This document shows, in pieces, positions 36,372 through 47,425 of a DNA stretch of 64,000 nt. The DNA comes from Cavenderia fasciculata. Its lineage: Eukaryota; Evosea; Eumycetozoa; Acytosteliales; Cavenderiaceae. The translations under genes were made by a program, and so were the position numbers. The DNA lies in NCBI RefSeq assembly GCF_000203815.1, contig NW_004457735.1:1550001-1614000 (forward strand), written 5' to 3'. The first letter of the stretch is position 1. Each line of letters starts with the position of its first letter. The notes below the pieces were generated by a model, which had not been told where the DNA came from, ran no database searches, and was given only the letters and a program-made list of their open reading frames with translations.

Positions 36372-37504
36372 ATGGAAGAATGTTCAGCAATGTTGACAAC
36401 AAATGGAGGTGATCCAGATGTTGAAAGTTCACCACAACCAAAACCAGTTGATTCATCTGTCAGTTTTGTTTACAGTTGGATGTTTTCTTTTATTGCATCA
36501 GTAAGTAGAGAGTTTTTTAAATCCTGGAAAACAATATTTTCTTTTCTTTTATTTTTATTTACCAAATCCAATCTAATTAGGTATTTAATAGTATATCTAT
36601 AAATGAACAAACTGAACAAAGTCCAAAGTTTGAGTTTATCGAAGACAAGGAAAATACTTTTATCAAAAATATTTCAACTATCCACAATAACCAAAATAAT
36701 AATAGTCAAGATAATATAGTTTATAAACAACCAAGAAAAACCAACTTTTTCTCACCAGCAACCAAGAGAAAGAATGATGAAAACAATAACTTGGACAATA
36801 ATGGTCAACAATCCACTCTAGCGACAAATCCAATGGATTTTTTTTCAATTTACAATCAAAGTTTAGTTTTACCAGCATGTAAAAAGACATTGATCCTCGA
36901 TCTCGATGAAACACTTGTTCATTCAACCCTTACGCCAGTCAACCACCATCACCTCACTGTCAATGTTACAGTCGAGGACGTTGCTTGCACATTTTATGTT
37001 ATTAAGCGACCACATGTCGATTATTTTCTCGAAAGAGTCGCCGAATGGTATGACATTGTTGTCTTTACAGCCAGCATGAAGGAATATGCTGATCCATTAC
37101 TAGATAAACTCGATACAAACAGATTAATAAAACATAGATTATTTAGAGAGGTATGTATAAACAAACAAATCAATCAATCATGCGATCGGATCCAAACAAC
37201 AAATATATTTACCACATATTTATTATCTATCTACTATTTATAGTCATGCTTGGAAAAAGAAGGAAATTTTGTAAAAGATCTTTCATTAATTCACCAAGAT
37301 TTAGCAACAACAATTATTGTAGATAATTCGCCACACGCATATTCAAACAATGTCGAAAATGCGTTACCAATAGATAATTTTATGGGTGATAACCCCCTCG
37401 ATGAATCTCTCCTCACTTTATTACCATTTTTAGAAGTTCTTCGATATGTCAACGATGTTAGATCAATTCTTGGTCTTAGATTAGCAAATCACCAAAAACA
37501 ATGA
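36372..37504 (+). CDS. SCP/Dullard-type (FCP1-like) protein phosphatase
   Basis: Three exons, 36372-36500, 36581-37150 and 37244-37504, phase 0, give 319 residues. The catalytic HAD-type domain begins with KKTLILDLDETLVHST: the DxDxT motif has the nucleophile Asp and the acid/base Asp. YFLERVAEWYDIVVFTASMKEYADPLLDKLD and LSLIHQDLATTIIVDNSPHAYSNNVENALPI are typical of small CTD phosphatases and of CTDNEP1/Dullard. An N-terminal hydrophobic segment (VSFVYSWMFSFIASVFNSI) could anchor it to the ER or nuclear envelope, as in Dullard, which controls lipin. An Asn/Lys-rich linker of about 80 residues separates it from the catalytic domain. Choice between Dullard and CTDSP-like subgroups is uncertain. 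Confidence 0.88.
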
Positions 37505-37665
37505 TGATAAAGTAAAGAGGTCAACCCTTTAAAAACAAATCATTACAACAAAACCAAAAATATAGAGTCCCAAAAATTATAAAGAAAACAAAATAAAACC
37601 TTCTAAATATTTATATCCTTTAAAAAAGATATATGATATAAAAGTGGTGGGGAGGAGCCGACTCA

Positions 37666-39814
37666 TCAAGCCAAATACATTAATTTATTTGTTTTTGGAT
37701 TAAGAGTCAATATAGGGTAAAATAGTTTTGGGTTGGACCGGGTCCAATAAAGACCAATCTCTAATTCCTTTGATAAAACTGATGACATGGAGGGTGATAT
37801 TTTTTCATTTGGTAACATTTCAGTTCCAAGATTAACTATTTGTACATATAGTTGAGGCAGGAGATATGACTTGACTCGGTTAAAGAATTGGTCGATAGGA
37901 GTATTTTTTGAGAATTTGTATGGCACCAAAAGACATCGCATAAACTTTGGTGGTTCACTTTGGAATGGATTCCTCAAAAACACTGAAACAGTATCTTCTT
38001 CATTGAGCAACATCTTTTCCAAAAGACTATCCAACCACTGTTCTCCTCTAAAACTAGGAGCTACTTGAAATTGGCAAAACCATAATCTCCATTCCAACCT
38101 TGGTAAATGTCCAATAATAAACCTTGGTTTTCTATCAAGATCACCCGGTTTCCATTTAAATTCATATTGCCTCCATTCTTTTCCATCGATTGATCCTTCA
38201 AAAATAATTTCTTTTCTAGTTGTTGTCATTGTTCCAAATAATCCATAATAGTTCATTAATCCAAATTTAGATACAACACTATATATTTTAATTAATAAAT
38301 TATTATAATTCATTCTGTTTCTTGATAACTAAAAAAAAGAGGAAAATGAATTAGAAATAAAATAATAACAATATTAATATAGATTTTGATTTATATTTAC
38401 TTGAGATAGTGGAATATAGGACAAGGAAAGATAAAATAGTAAAATGCCAAGCGCGATTGAATCCCATGCAAGTTCCCAAATCAAACCTGAACTTTTGGCA
38501 GTTGAATTGATATAAATTTTATCATTTAAATATTCTTTAATTGAATTTGGTACACAATCATCTTGTAAAAGTGATAATGAGATTTGAATTGCTAGTAAAT
38601 TAAATATTCCATAATTTCCACTAACTAGAATCATTATTTGTAATAAAACTAATGCTCCAACATCTAAAATTTATAAATAAATATTATATTAATATTATCT
38701 TTTTTGATGCGTTTCTGTGTTTTTTTACATACTAAAATAAGCAACATAATGATTATAACTTTCAAATAATAATAGCGGTGAACCAATTTCGATGATAAAA
38801 TGTAGGTAACAAGATAATTTGTTGATAAAATTTGGAAGAGAGTTGAAAAGGTAACTTGTCCACATTGGCATTGGTTGAGACCAATAATGATATGAAAGTG
38901 CTGTTCCATTTCTCCAATTAGGGTCATGACTAGTCAACTTGCACAATCCACTTGCAGTAAATAATCTGACAGTCAACCAAAAATATAATGCCCACATTGT
39001 TATTTGATAGAATCTAGGCGTATATATTGGAAAAAAGGGGATAATTCTAAATGGAGGTGTCAATAATGACAATACATAAACCTCACAAAGTAAATTATCA
39101 AATTGTAATTGAAAAAATTCTCTTCCAACATTCTATATAGAAAATAAACATAATTAGTAGCTAAAAAGATAATGTATATATATATATACATATATTACTA
39201 CATACTTTGAATGATAAAAATATAATGTACAATAATAAAATATTTAGGGTTGGTAAAATATCCATAAAATAAAATATAGATAGAATCATTCCAATTGAAC
39301 ATAAACTATTTAAATGCCAATCTTGAAGTGAATCTGGAGAAAAGAAGTAAAATAGTGATGGCTTTGACCAAAAACCTTTCTTTTTAATCTCTGATTGTTC
39401 TTTGATAAAAGAGTATATGGGGAGAATACCATTTCTACCGAGTAGTGTGATGACTTGAACCTTGAGAGAATAAAATGATATAAATGAAATCACTGCAAAT
39501 GATCTCTGTAGTATCCATTGTGTATAGTCATTGACAAGTAAATACTCTTTGTAGTCAAAGTATGGATAAATGAATGCATATTGTATTGTACATTTCAATG
39601 CAAATGCATAGGCAATCCAAATTAATAATTTAACATGGTCAATAGATTTGATATAATCTATAGATTGACGATAATAATTTGATAGATTATTTGATTGGTG
39701 ATGATCGATCTCTTTTTCAAATGTTTTTGTTGTTGATGTTGTTGATGATGTTGTTGTATATTCTTTCTTTGTTGTTGAAGAAGATATTGGTTCTTCTTCT
39801 TTATCCACCATCAT
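37666..39814 (-). CDS. Lipase maturation factor family membrane protein
   Basis: Four exons, 39206-39814, 38733-39132, 38401-38663 and 37666-38328, give about 644 residues. LMF proteins sit in the ER membrane and help fold secreted lipases and other disulfide-bonded proteins. After a charged N-terminus come several membrane spans. Family blocks include YSFIKEQ, LLGRNGILPIYSF, DWHLNSLCSIGMIL, LLCEVYVLSLLTPPFRIIPF, TASGLCKLTSHDPNWRNGTALSYHYWSQPMP, KLSCYLHFIIEIGSPLL and SGNYGIFNLLAI. The lumenal C-terminal domain has GLFGTMTTTRKEIIFEGSIDGKEWRQYEFKWKPGDLDRKPRFIIGHLPRLEWRLWF. All are typical of LMF1/LMF2. The tail after about residue 500 is less conserved. Three introns are 70-90 bases with strong T-rich acceptors. 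Confidence 0.9.
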
Positions 39815-40372
39815 ATATCTCTATCTCTCTATTCTTTTATCGAAAATGGAATGTTAAATTTGGTATTATTATTATTATTATTGTTGTTAAAGGTATTATT
39901 ACCCTTAAGTTTTGACATAGAAGGAAGTAGTGGAGTGGATGAAGAATTAAGTTGGTCAAAGTAATAGTCTATTGAAGCACAGCTTTCTGATATCATAAAC
40001 ATATATACTTCTTTTGTTAACTATGAACCATTTTTTTGATATAAAAAGGTGTGTGGTAAAGAGTGGAAAAGAAAACGAACTTTTACTTTTGGAAAAGGAA
40101 AAGCCAAAATTGAATGAAAAGAGAGATGTCCAAAACTAGGAATTTCACTAAAAAGGTAATAAATATTTACAAAAAATGGAGGAGGAGGTTTTAAATTTAT
40201 TTAATTTTTTTTATATTATATTTTACAGAAACCTTTTTTTTTTTAATTAATTTAATTTTTCAAAAAGATATTAATTAATTAATACAATATTCTATTATAT
40301 TAATAATGTTTGTTCGTTTTGTAGCGACATATATGTGTTTGTAGTTATGTTTTTGGTGTGGTTGTGAGATCT
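39815..40372. other. Intergenic gap between LMF and IPMK genes
   Basis: AT-rich, with (ATT)n near 39865-39885 and T runs near 40208-40258. The LMF promoter should lie at its left end. I see no gene. Confidence 0.45.
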
Positions 40373-41440
40373 TTACAATTGCTTTAAATGGTCAATGAGA
40401 TTACCGAGACCTGTAATGTAGCCTTGATCTAATTCATTGGATTTGTCGACATGTGCAAAATCAATCATCTTTAGACTAACGCCAATTGTGTCACTGACCA
40501 TAAAGACATTGTGGTGTTTGCGCATCTCGGCATTGACAGGTCCAAATACAAACAATAAAGATGAACTATAGAAATTGTAGGCAGTGTTGCTCTTGAACCA
40601 TTGCAACAATTCATCGAGGAGATTAAGAAACTCTGTGACCACCTTTTTCTTGGTGTCTTGCTCCAAATGACCGTCCAACGTAAAGTAGGGACGGATACCA
40701 GCTTCCAACATATTCTCCTTTTTCAACTTCTTTCCCCAGTCCTTGTCCATCTTTTTGGCCAAACCAGTTGTTGGATTATGGATTTTAGCGCCACAGAACC
40801 GGAAACCCAACGATGATGTAGTGGTCTTTGCTGATTTTGCTTGTTCTAATCTTATCTTCTCTTCAGTTGCATTACTACCATACGTTCTAGTTCCCATCTT
40901 TATATCTGCTACATTTACAAATGATTTATCGTATGGGAATGTAAGATCTTCAATACCAATGTATCCTAAAGGTAAAAACAAAAGTAAAAATTAAAAAGAA
41001 ACAAACATGTCTTTGTTAATAAATGTTTCATTATATATATATGTATCATCATCTTATTCTTCATCTCTCTTCTTTGAGAATGAATATCACACATACTAAC
41101 TGAATGAACATCACGTTCACCTTTAAAGGCAGATACGAATTTAGTTAGTGATGGTTTGATGGTACCAACAATATCACGATAGAATTCTAATTCTCTTTCA
41201 CCTCTTGCACCTGGAACAGGCTTATAAACATAACCTAAAGGATCGATCAAGAATCTAGGTAAATTCTCTGATCCTGGTGTTTCTTCTGTATGTCCTGCAA
41301 TTTGTGATTCTAATGGTTTAAGTTCACTCTATATATACAATATATTTACATTAGTTGTTTGTTGTTGATTCATACATGATGTTAACATCATAAATAAAGA
41401 ATCAAAACTCTAAAAGAGAAAGAGTAACCATACATACCAT
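40373..41440 (-). CDS. ipmk: Inositol polyphosphate multikinase
   Basis: Three exons, 41438-41440, 41097-41328 and 40373-40965, give 275 residues. The family phosphorylates inositol phosphates (IP3 to IP5) and feeds inositol pyrophosphate synthesis. Landmarks: SQIAGHTE near the N-terminus, FLIDPLGYVYKPV, ELEFYRDI, the PxxxDxKxG-type motif as FVNVADIKMGTRTYG, the SSLGFRFCGAKI motif that follows it, and the catalytic/metal-binding KMIDFAH near the end. The first coding exon is the ATG alone: exon 2 is preceded in frame by the TAG of its acceptor and has no ATG before the conserved region, while ATG|GTATGT lies upstream. A second candidate acceptor (TTTTAG at about 41412) lies within this intron. 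Confidence 0.9.
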
Positions 41441-41873
41441 TTATTATTATTATTATTTTTGAATTTGTGAAATGAGATTTTTTTTTTTTAATCAATGGAT
41501 GTTCACAACAACAATCTATTTTCGAACCACTGGCTCGCCCCATTACTAATTCAATTAAAATAGATTAATTAATTAATTTAAATTGTTTTTTATTTATTTA
41601 TATTTCATTAAAAATTGATTTACTATTATTATTATATTATTAGTTTACTTTAACAATTCTCGTGATGATCAATAATTATTATTATGTTGTTGTTGTTGTT
41701 TTGGTTTATATAAATTTTGTTTGTTTTTTAATTATTATTATGATATTTTAAATATTTTTCATATTCTACCAATATTAAATAGTAGTTGGAAAAAAAAGGT
41801 GTAGTGATTTGATTTTGATTTTAATTTTGATTTGTCCTCTTTCTTTTTTTTTTTTTTGTTTTGCTTATTATTA
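41441..41873. other. Intergenic gap upstream of ipmk
   Basis: AT-rich with (TTA)n at 41445-41458 and a TTAATTAATT patch. The ipmk promoter and the 3' end of the Sec14-RhoGAP gene fall here. A CGAACCACTGGCTCGCCCC patch near 41523 is the only GC-rich spot. I see no gene. Confidence 0.4.
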
Positions 41874-44208
41874 TTACACTATTATTTGATTTACATTTTC
41901 AATGATAAGTTGAACTACATGATTTACATATTGAGCATCGGCAACAACATTCATAACATTATTATCTTTATCTTTGAGAAGGTTTGGCGCAAACACAATG
42001 GAAAGATTGACAGCATTCATTTTGTTGACTCCAGCATTGGCATACACCTTTTCCAAGAATCGGAAAAGATGTCTGAAAAGAGCTCTATTGGGTGCTGGTA
42101 ATAAAGATACCAACAACTTTACACTATCTATTTTTTGTTGTTTTGGTACATCTCCCTCTAAATTAAATTAAATAAATAAATATTAATATTACATTCATTT
42201 CCATTTCCATTTCCATTTCCATTTCCATTTCTTTGTTTTTTTTTTTTTTTTAAAACATACTTGAAATTTCAATAAAACTAGAATAAGTTTCAAATGGGAA
42301 TAATGGTTCAGGTAATTCACGCAAGTATAATTTAAGTAGACCTGCAACGGTGTGAACATCTTCACAGTCGTTGAGATCGACCTCCTCGCCAGCGTCGAAA
42401 CAATTTTTGAGTGATTTGATTTGAGAGTTGGCACCGCTTAGACGAAAGATACCTTCGACGAGGAGGGCACGCTTCTCGAGGTAGGCCAATCCCTTTTCAA
42501 AGAGCTGTGGAATCTCGCCGGGGTTGTCGGGACGACTGACGACGTCCTCGAGTGGTGCACCAAATATAGGCTGAGCCTTTCGGCCTGCAGGCTTGTGCAT
42601 CATGATATGTTGCGGGAGATTGAGTTGCTCCTTGGAAAAGAACTTAAAGAGCTCGCTCAAATCGTCAATGTAAACGAGTTTACGCCAAAACTTGGAGCTG
42701 AGGAATGGCTTGAATAGACGTAACGTGAACTTGATCCAAGTGGTTGGATGCACAATGTAGAGACCCTTGAGATTCTTTTTGTACTTTCTGTTGAAAATGG
42801 TGTATACTTTTTTGAGCCATGCAAACGATGGCTTGTTCTCGTTGTTCATGTTGGTGTGTGCGTACACGAGTACATAGTCGCCTTCTACGACCGGGTCCAT
42901 GATCGTGATGGTGTACAACAGTACACGCTCCATATCCACTTGTTTGGCGGGCAGATGCGAGGCCACGATGACAATGACCGTGCGACCCAAGTTGTCTTTG
43001 CCGGCTTGGTAGATAAAGTTGAGTGCTGCAATCTCGGAAAACGTGCTTTGACGCGCCTTGTCCAGATACTCGTTGTACTCGAGCTCGGCCTTGCTCTTGG
43101 TTGCGTGGCCGGGCTGGCCAGACGTCTGCTTGGCCGGCGACGACTTTAGCAGCGACGCAAACGAGCTCGTCATGTTGGCAAATGTGCCGCCGTTGGTACC
43201 CGAGGTCGTCGTCGAAGTCGTTGTTGGCTGCTGCTGTGGAGCATCCTTTTTCCAGTTGGGAATGGATGCCGGGTCGATCGTGTGATATTGTTGCTTGGGA
43301 CGCTGGACCGTTGCCAAATCCAGCGACGAAATGCTCTGTGTGCCGTGTTGATCGTCGTCGTTCAACAGGTTCTCGTGCGATCCAATGACGATCGCCTTTC
43401 TAAAGGTGCCGCGACGGCTGGTCGGCTCGAGGTTCTCCTCCTCGCCCGTCTGCTCGTTGGTGACCGTTCCGTTGACCTGTGTCTGCGATCCAATCACAAA
43501 TCTTCCGGATCCACGTCCAGCAGTATTACCCTGACTCTTTGTCTTTGACATGACCGATGAGAATGATATATTTGATCGTGGGACATAATCATCGTCATCG
43601 TCATCATCATCACCACCATTGTTGTCTTCTTTCTTGGTTGTAGTTGGAGTTGGAGGGAGTGGTTTACTGTTACTAAACAAATCAACCTTTTTAAATTGAT
43701 CTTCATCTCCTGTTGAAACGTCTACAAGTGGTTGGGATAGGTCGACTGCTCCTCCACCACCTCGTCCACCAATAAACAATCCACGCTGACCTCCAACATT
43801 CATATTGTTTCCTCTTAGCGATCCCATAGGCTTGCCCATAAACACTGGTCCTGTGAGAGTCTTGGCACGTGTAGTACGTGGTCTAGAGACTGGCTCGTCA
43901 TCGATCAAGTCAGCAACGCTCACAACCTCTGTAGAGATGTGTGAACTGGTGGTTGGTGACGATCCACTACCAGCAGTCTGTAATCTACTTCCTCCAAATG
44001 ATATCCTTTTTGGTGGTAATGGAGGAGGTGTAACGGTATTTGTATTTGTTGTTGTTGTTGTTGGTACTGTATTTGTGTTGTTGGTCGACGACGACGAAGA
44101 TGACGACGTGTTCAAGTCATCAACATCTACCAAAGTGTCGACATTAAACTGTGCAGGTAACTTCACCGATGCTCTTTTAAAAGCATTTGGTTTAGGTGGT
44201 TCGCTCAT
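41874..44208 (-). CDS. CRAL-TRIO/Sec14 plus RhoGAP protein (ARHGAP1-like)
   Basis: Two exons, 42261-44208 and 41874-42157, joined A|AG, give 743 residues. The first 380 residues are low-complexity with Gly-rich (GGRGGGGAVD), Asp-rich and Ser/Thr-rich parts. Next is a CRAL-TRIO-like domain (GKDNLGRTVIVIVASHLPAKQVDMERVLLY, NLKGLYIVHPTTWIKFTLRLFKPFLSSKFWRKLVYIDDLSEL), the lipid-binding module of p50RhoGAP/BNIP2. The C-terminal RhoGAP domain (FGAPLEDVV, LLVEGIFRLSGAN with the arginine finger, LLKLYLRELPEPLFP, NRALFRHLFRFLEKV, MNAVNLSIVFAPNLL) should turn off a Rac/Rho GTPase. Domain order equals that of ARHGAP1. Probable role: actin control at membranes. GC content is markedly high in the middle of the coding region (43000-43500). 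Confidence 0.92.
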
Positions 44209-44861
44209 ATTATATATATCTCTCTCTCTCTCTGTACTTCTTGCTTTCTACTATACTATATATATATGTGTGAATATGGAACTAGACTATGATACAACAA
44301 CAATAAAGTAGATGTGAAATAAATAAATAAATAAATAAATAAAAAGAGTGTGAATTTGAGAAAGATAGATAGATTGATTCACAAAGACAACAAACCTCAA
44401 AAGACATTCAAAGGTGTTTGAAAAAAAAAAAAGATTTTTTTTTCTCATAAAAGGTTTGTTTCAGGAAGATAAGGATGACAAACTTGGATATATATCGATG
44501 ATCGTCTCTGACGTTAAATCGGTAAAGTAGTATTATTATTTATTGTCGTCCTAAAGTTCTCAAATATGTTTGTCATAAATAAGATATATACATCTTATCC
44601 TATCTATCTATCTTGTTTGTAGTTCATTTATCTCTTTTCATGGATATTCAACAAGCATCACAATGAACTCAAGAGTTGGGTGGGAGAGGATTTGAGTTTT
44701 TTTTCTTTTTTTTTTTTTTTTTTTATGATCATTGAAGTGACTATGAAGGGTGGATGCCTTTGATGATCAGTAAGAGAGAGAGAAAGAGGAGATAACGACT
44801 ACTATCATTTCATCCTATCTTTTCATCATCGTTCCACATACCTATATACATTATATAAGAA
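44209..44861. other. Divergent gap between RhoGAP and CCT3 genes
   Basis: Contains (CT)n at 44218-44232, an AAAT repeat at 44319-44342 and a T run at 44697-44724. Both promoters should lie here. No gene seen. Confidence 0.45.
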
Positions 44862-46797
44862 ATGAATACACCAGTTTTTGTATTAAGTAGGTTCAACTAT
44901 ATAGATAGATAACAACAAGAAGATCATTCATCAATATCGATATCAATATCATCAATATCTTTCGTTTGAAACGAAAGTTAATAGTTATGAATGATTGAAT
45001 GAAAGAAGATAATAGGATTAAAGAGATTGTTTTCAGATATATATATACTAACTATATTGTTACCAAACTTCTTAATCTATCCAACTCTATCTATCTATTT
45101 TAGATACAAATGCAAAGAGAGAAAATCATAAAGAAGCTCAAAAGGGCATTTTTATGGCAGTGAAAGCAGTAGCAAGTATAATCAAGACATGTATGGGCCC
45201 AAAGGCAATGTTAAAGATGATTTTGGATCCAATGGGAACGACGGTTGTTACCAACGACGGTAATGCCATTCTCAGAGAGATGGACGTGACACATCCCGCT
45301 GCAAAGAGTATTATTGAATTGTCGAGAGCACAAGACGAGAATGTTGGCGACGGCACAACATCGGTCGTTATATTGAGTGCAGAGGTGTTGTCGGCTGCCG
45401 AACCCTTGATCGAGAAGCTTATACACCCAACACAGATCATCAAGGCCTACAAGATGGCTTTGGACGACGCACTCCAATTTATGGATCAATACAGCGTGCA
45501 AGTCGACACCAAGAACAGACAAGAGCTGCTCAAGGTGATCCAATCGGCGATTGGCACCAAGTTTATCGCCCGTTGGAGCAATTTGATGTGCGGTTTGGCT
45601 TTGGACGCCGTGCAAACAGTGCACATCCGCGAGGATGACCGTGAGGAGATTGATATCAAGCGTTATGTGCGTATCGAGAAGATTCCCGGTGGCGATATTG
45701 CCGACTGTCGTGTGCTCAAGGGTGTCTTGTTGAACAAGGACGTCACACACGCCAAGATGCGTCGTATGATCAAGAACCCCCGTATCATCCTTTTGGACTG
45801 TGCCCTCGAATACAAAAAGGGTGAGTCGGACACCATGGTCGACATCACCAACGAAGACGACTTTGCCCGTCTCCTCCAGATCGAGGAAGAGTACGTCGAG
45901 CGTATCTGCAACGACATTATCAAGTTGAAGCCAGACCTCGTCTTTACCGAAAAGGGTGTGTCGGATCTCGCCCAACACCACTTTGTCAAGAAGGGCATCA
46001 CCTGTCTTCGTCGTCTCAAAAAGTCAGAGAACAACCGTATCGCCCGTATCTCGGGTGCCACGATTGTCTCGCGTACCGACGAGCTCCAAGAAGCCGACGT
46101 CGGTACCGAGTGCGGTCTCTTTGAGATCCGTAAGATTGGTGACGAATACTTTACCTTTTTGGAGGAATGCAAGAATCCAAAGGCTTGCACTGTCATTCTC
46201 CGTGGTGCTTCCAAGGATCTCTTGCACGAAGTCGATCGTAACCTCCAAGACGCCATGAGCGTTGCCCGTAACATCCTCCTCGATCCACGTCTTGTCCCAG
46301 GTGGTGGTGCCATTGAAATGGCCATCTCCCAAGCTCTCTCTAACCGTTCCAAGTCGATCGAGGGTATCCACCAATTCCCATACAAGGCCGTTGCCAACGC
46401 CCTCGAGGTCATCCCACGTGTACTCAGCAACAACTGTGGTGCCAACACTATCAAGTTGCTCACTGAACTCCGTGCCAAACATGCCACCAACCCCACCGCC
46501 AACTACACTTGGGGTGTCGACGGTGACAAGGGTGTCATGGTTGACATGACTCAACTCGGTATCTGGGATACTCACTCTGTCAAAGTCCAAACTTTAAAGA
46601 CTGCCATTGAATCTGCTTGCACTATGCTTCGTGTTGATCACATTGCATCCGCTGTTTTCCAAACAAGGTGGAGGTCATGGTCACTAAAAGAATTAAATAA
46701 AAAAAAAATAGATCCTATAAATAAACAAAAAAAAAAAAAGAGAAAAAAAAACAAACAAAACAAAACAAAAAATTATTACTCTAAATCACATCTATGA
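44862..46797 (+). CDS. cct3: Chaperonin TRiC/CCT subunit gamma, with a C-terminal frame break
   Basis: Two exons: 44862-44886 (MNTPVFVL) and 45104 onward, joined A|AT. CCT3 is one of eight subunits of the cytosolic chaperonin that folds actin and tubulin. Conserved: TCMGPKAMLKMILDPMG, TNDGNAILRE, VGDGTTSVVILSAEVL, IEKIPGGDIADCRVLKGVLLNKDVTHAKMRRMI, ISDLAQH-like GVSDLAQHHF, RISGATIVSRTDEL, GDEYFTFLEECKNPKACTVILRGASKD, LLDPRLVPGGGAIEMA, and WGVDGDKGVMVDM. The frame is normal to about residue 525 (HIASAV), then runs into Lys-rich 3' sequence and stops at 46797. Removing one T from the run at 46655-46658 would instead give AVSKQGGGHGH and a stop at 46687, a more CCT-like tail. I think 46687 is the true end. 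Confidence 0.94.
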
Positions 46798-46882
46798 ATG
46801 TCTTTTTGATTTCTTTTATATATTTATATTTTATTTATATTCTTAAGTTCTATCATTATATATTATACATTTTTATAGGGGG

Positions 46883-47425
46883 TTATCTGATATATTTGTT
46901 ATGAGTTCCCTTTGCGATACAAACACCAGAGGTATTTGATATGGTGGTTTCAGTAAAGACTAGTTTTTTACCAATTTTATATACATTGGAAACAATTGTA
47001 ATTGGTTGGCCCAATGGTGCAGCAGTTGCATAGTTTATAGAAAGATCTATACTAAAACTTTGTTTGGTATCATTGGTAAATAAAACAACTGCATTTGAAC
47101 TTACAACATCTAAATTGAAAATAAAAGTAGTGTTAAAGAATTGATTGATTGTTTGTTTTCTATTATGTTAAAACATACCACAAAGAGATGCAATGATTCC
47201 ACCATGAAGAGTATTTAGCAAGTTACAAAATTCCTTTGGAACTACCATTACATAGGTTAATTGATTCTTTTTAAAGTCGATTGTTTCTAGGGACAATTGA
47301 TCACAAATGGTTCTTTCATAGCACACATTGGATTCCATTGATTCCATAAATTTGACAAGTGATGATTCGTATCTTTCCATGTCTCCGTCATTTTGGAGAA
47401 TGATATTGGCTTCCATTGATGGCAT
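46883..47425 (-). CDS. Hotdog-fold acyl-CoA thioesterase, ACOT13-like
   Basis: Two exons, 47179-47425 and 46883-47109, joined G|AT, give 157 residues. ACOT13-type enzymes hydrolyse acyl-CoA to free fatty acid and CoA. The core motif NTLHGGIIASLCDVVSS contains the HGG oxyanion segment and the catalytic Asp, encoded across the intron. FSIDLSINYATAAPLGQPITIVSNVYKIGKKLVFTETTI and CIAKGTHNKYI match the rest of the fold. There is no clear mitochondrial presequence. The N-terminal 45 residues (MEANIILQNDGDMERYESSLVKFMESM) replace the usual short helix. Confidence 0.9.

Noticed and set aside
41515-41545. CGAACCACTGGC, which resembles the complement of a tRNA B-box
   Set aside because: No A-box, acceptor stem or anticodon arm at the right distances on the minus strand.
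45211-45981. Long minus-strand open frame (256 codons) opposite CCT3
   Set aside because: It is a shadow of the strongly codon-biased CCT3 exon; the plus strand is fully conserved and the minus peptide matches nothing.
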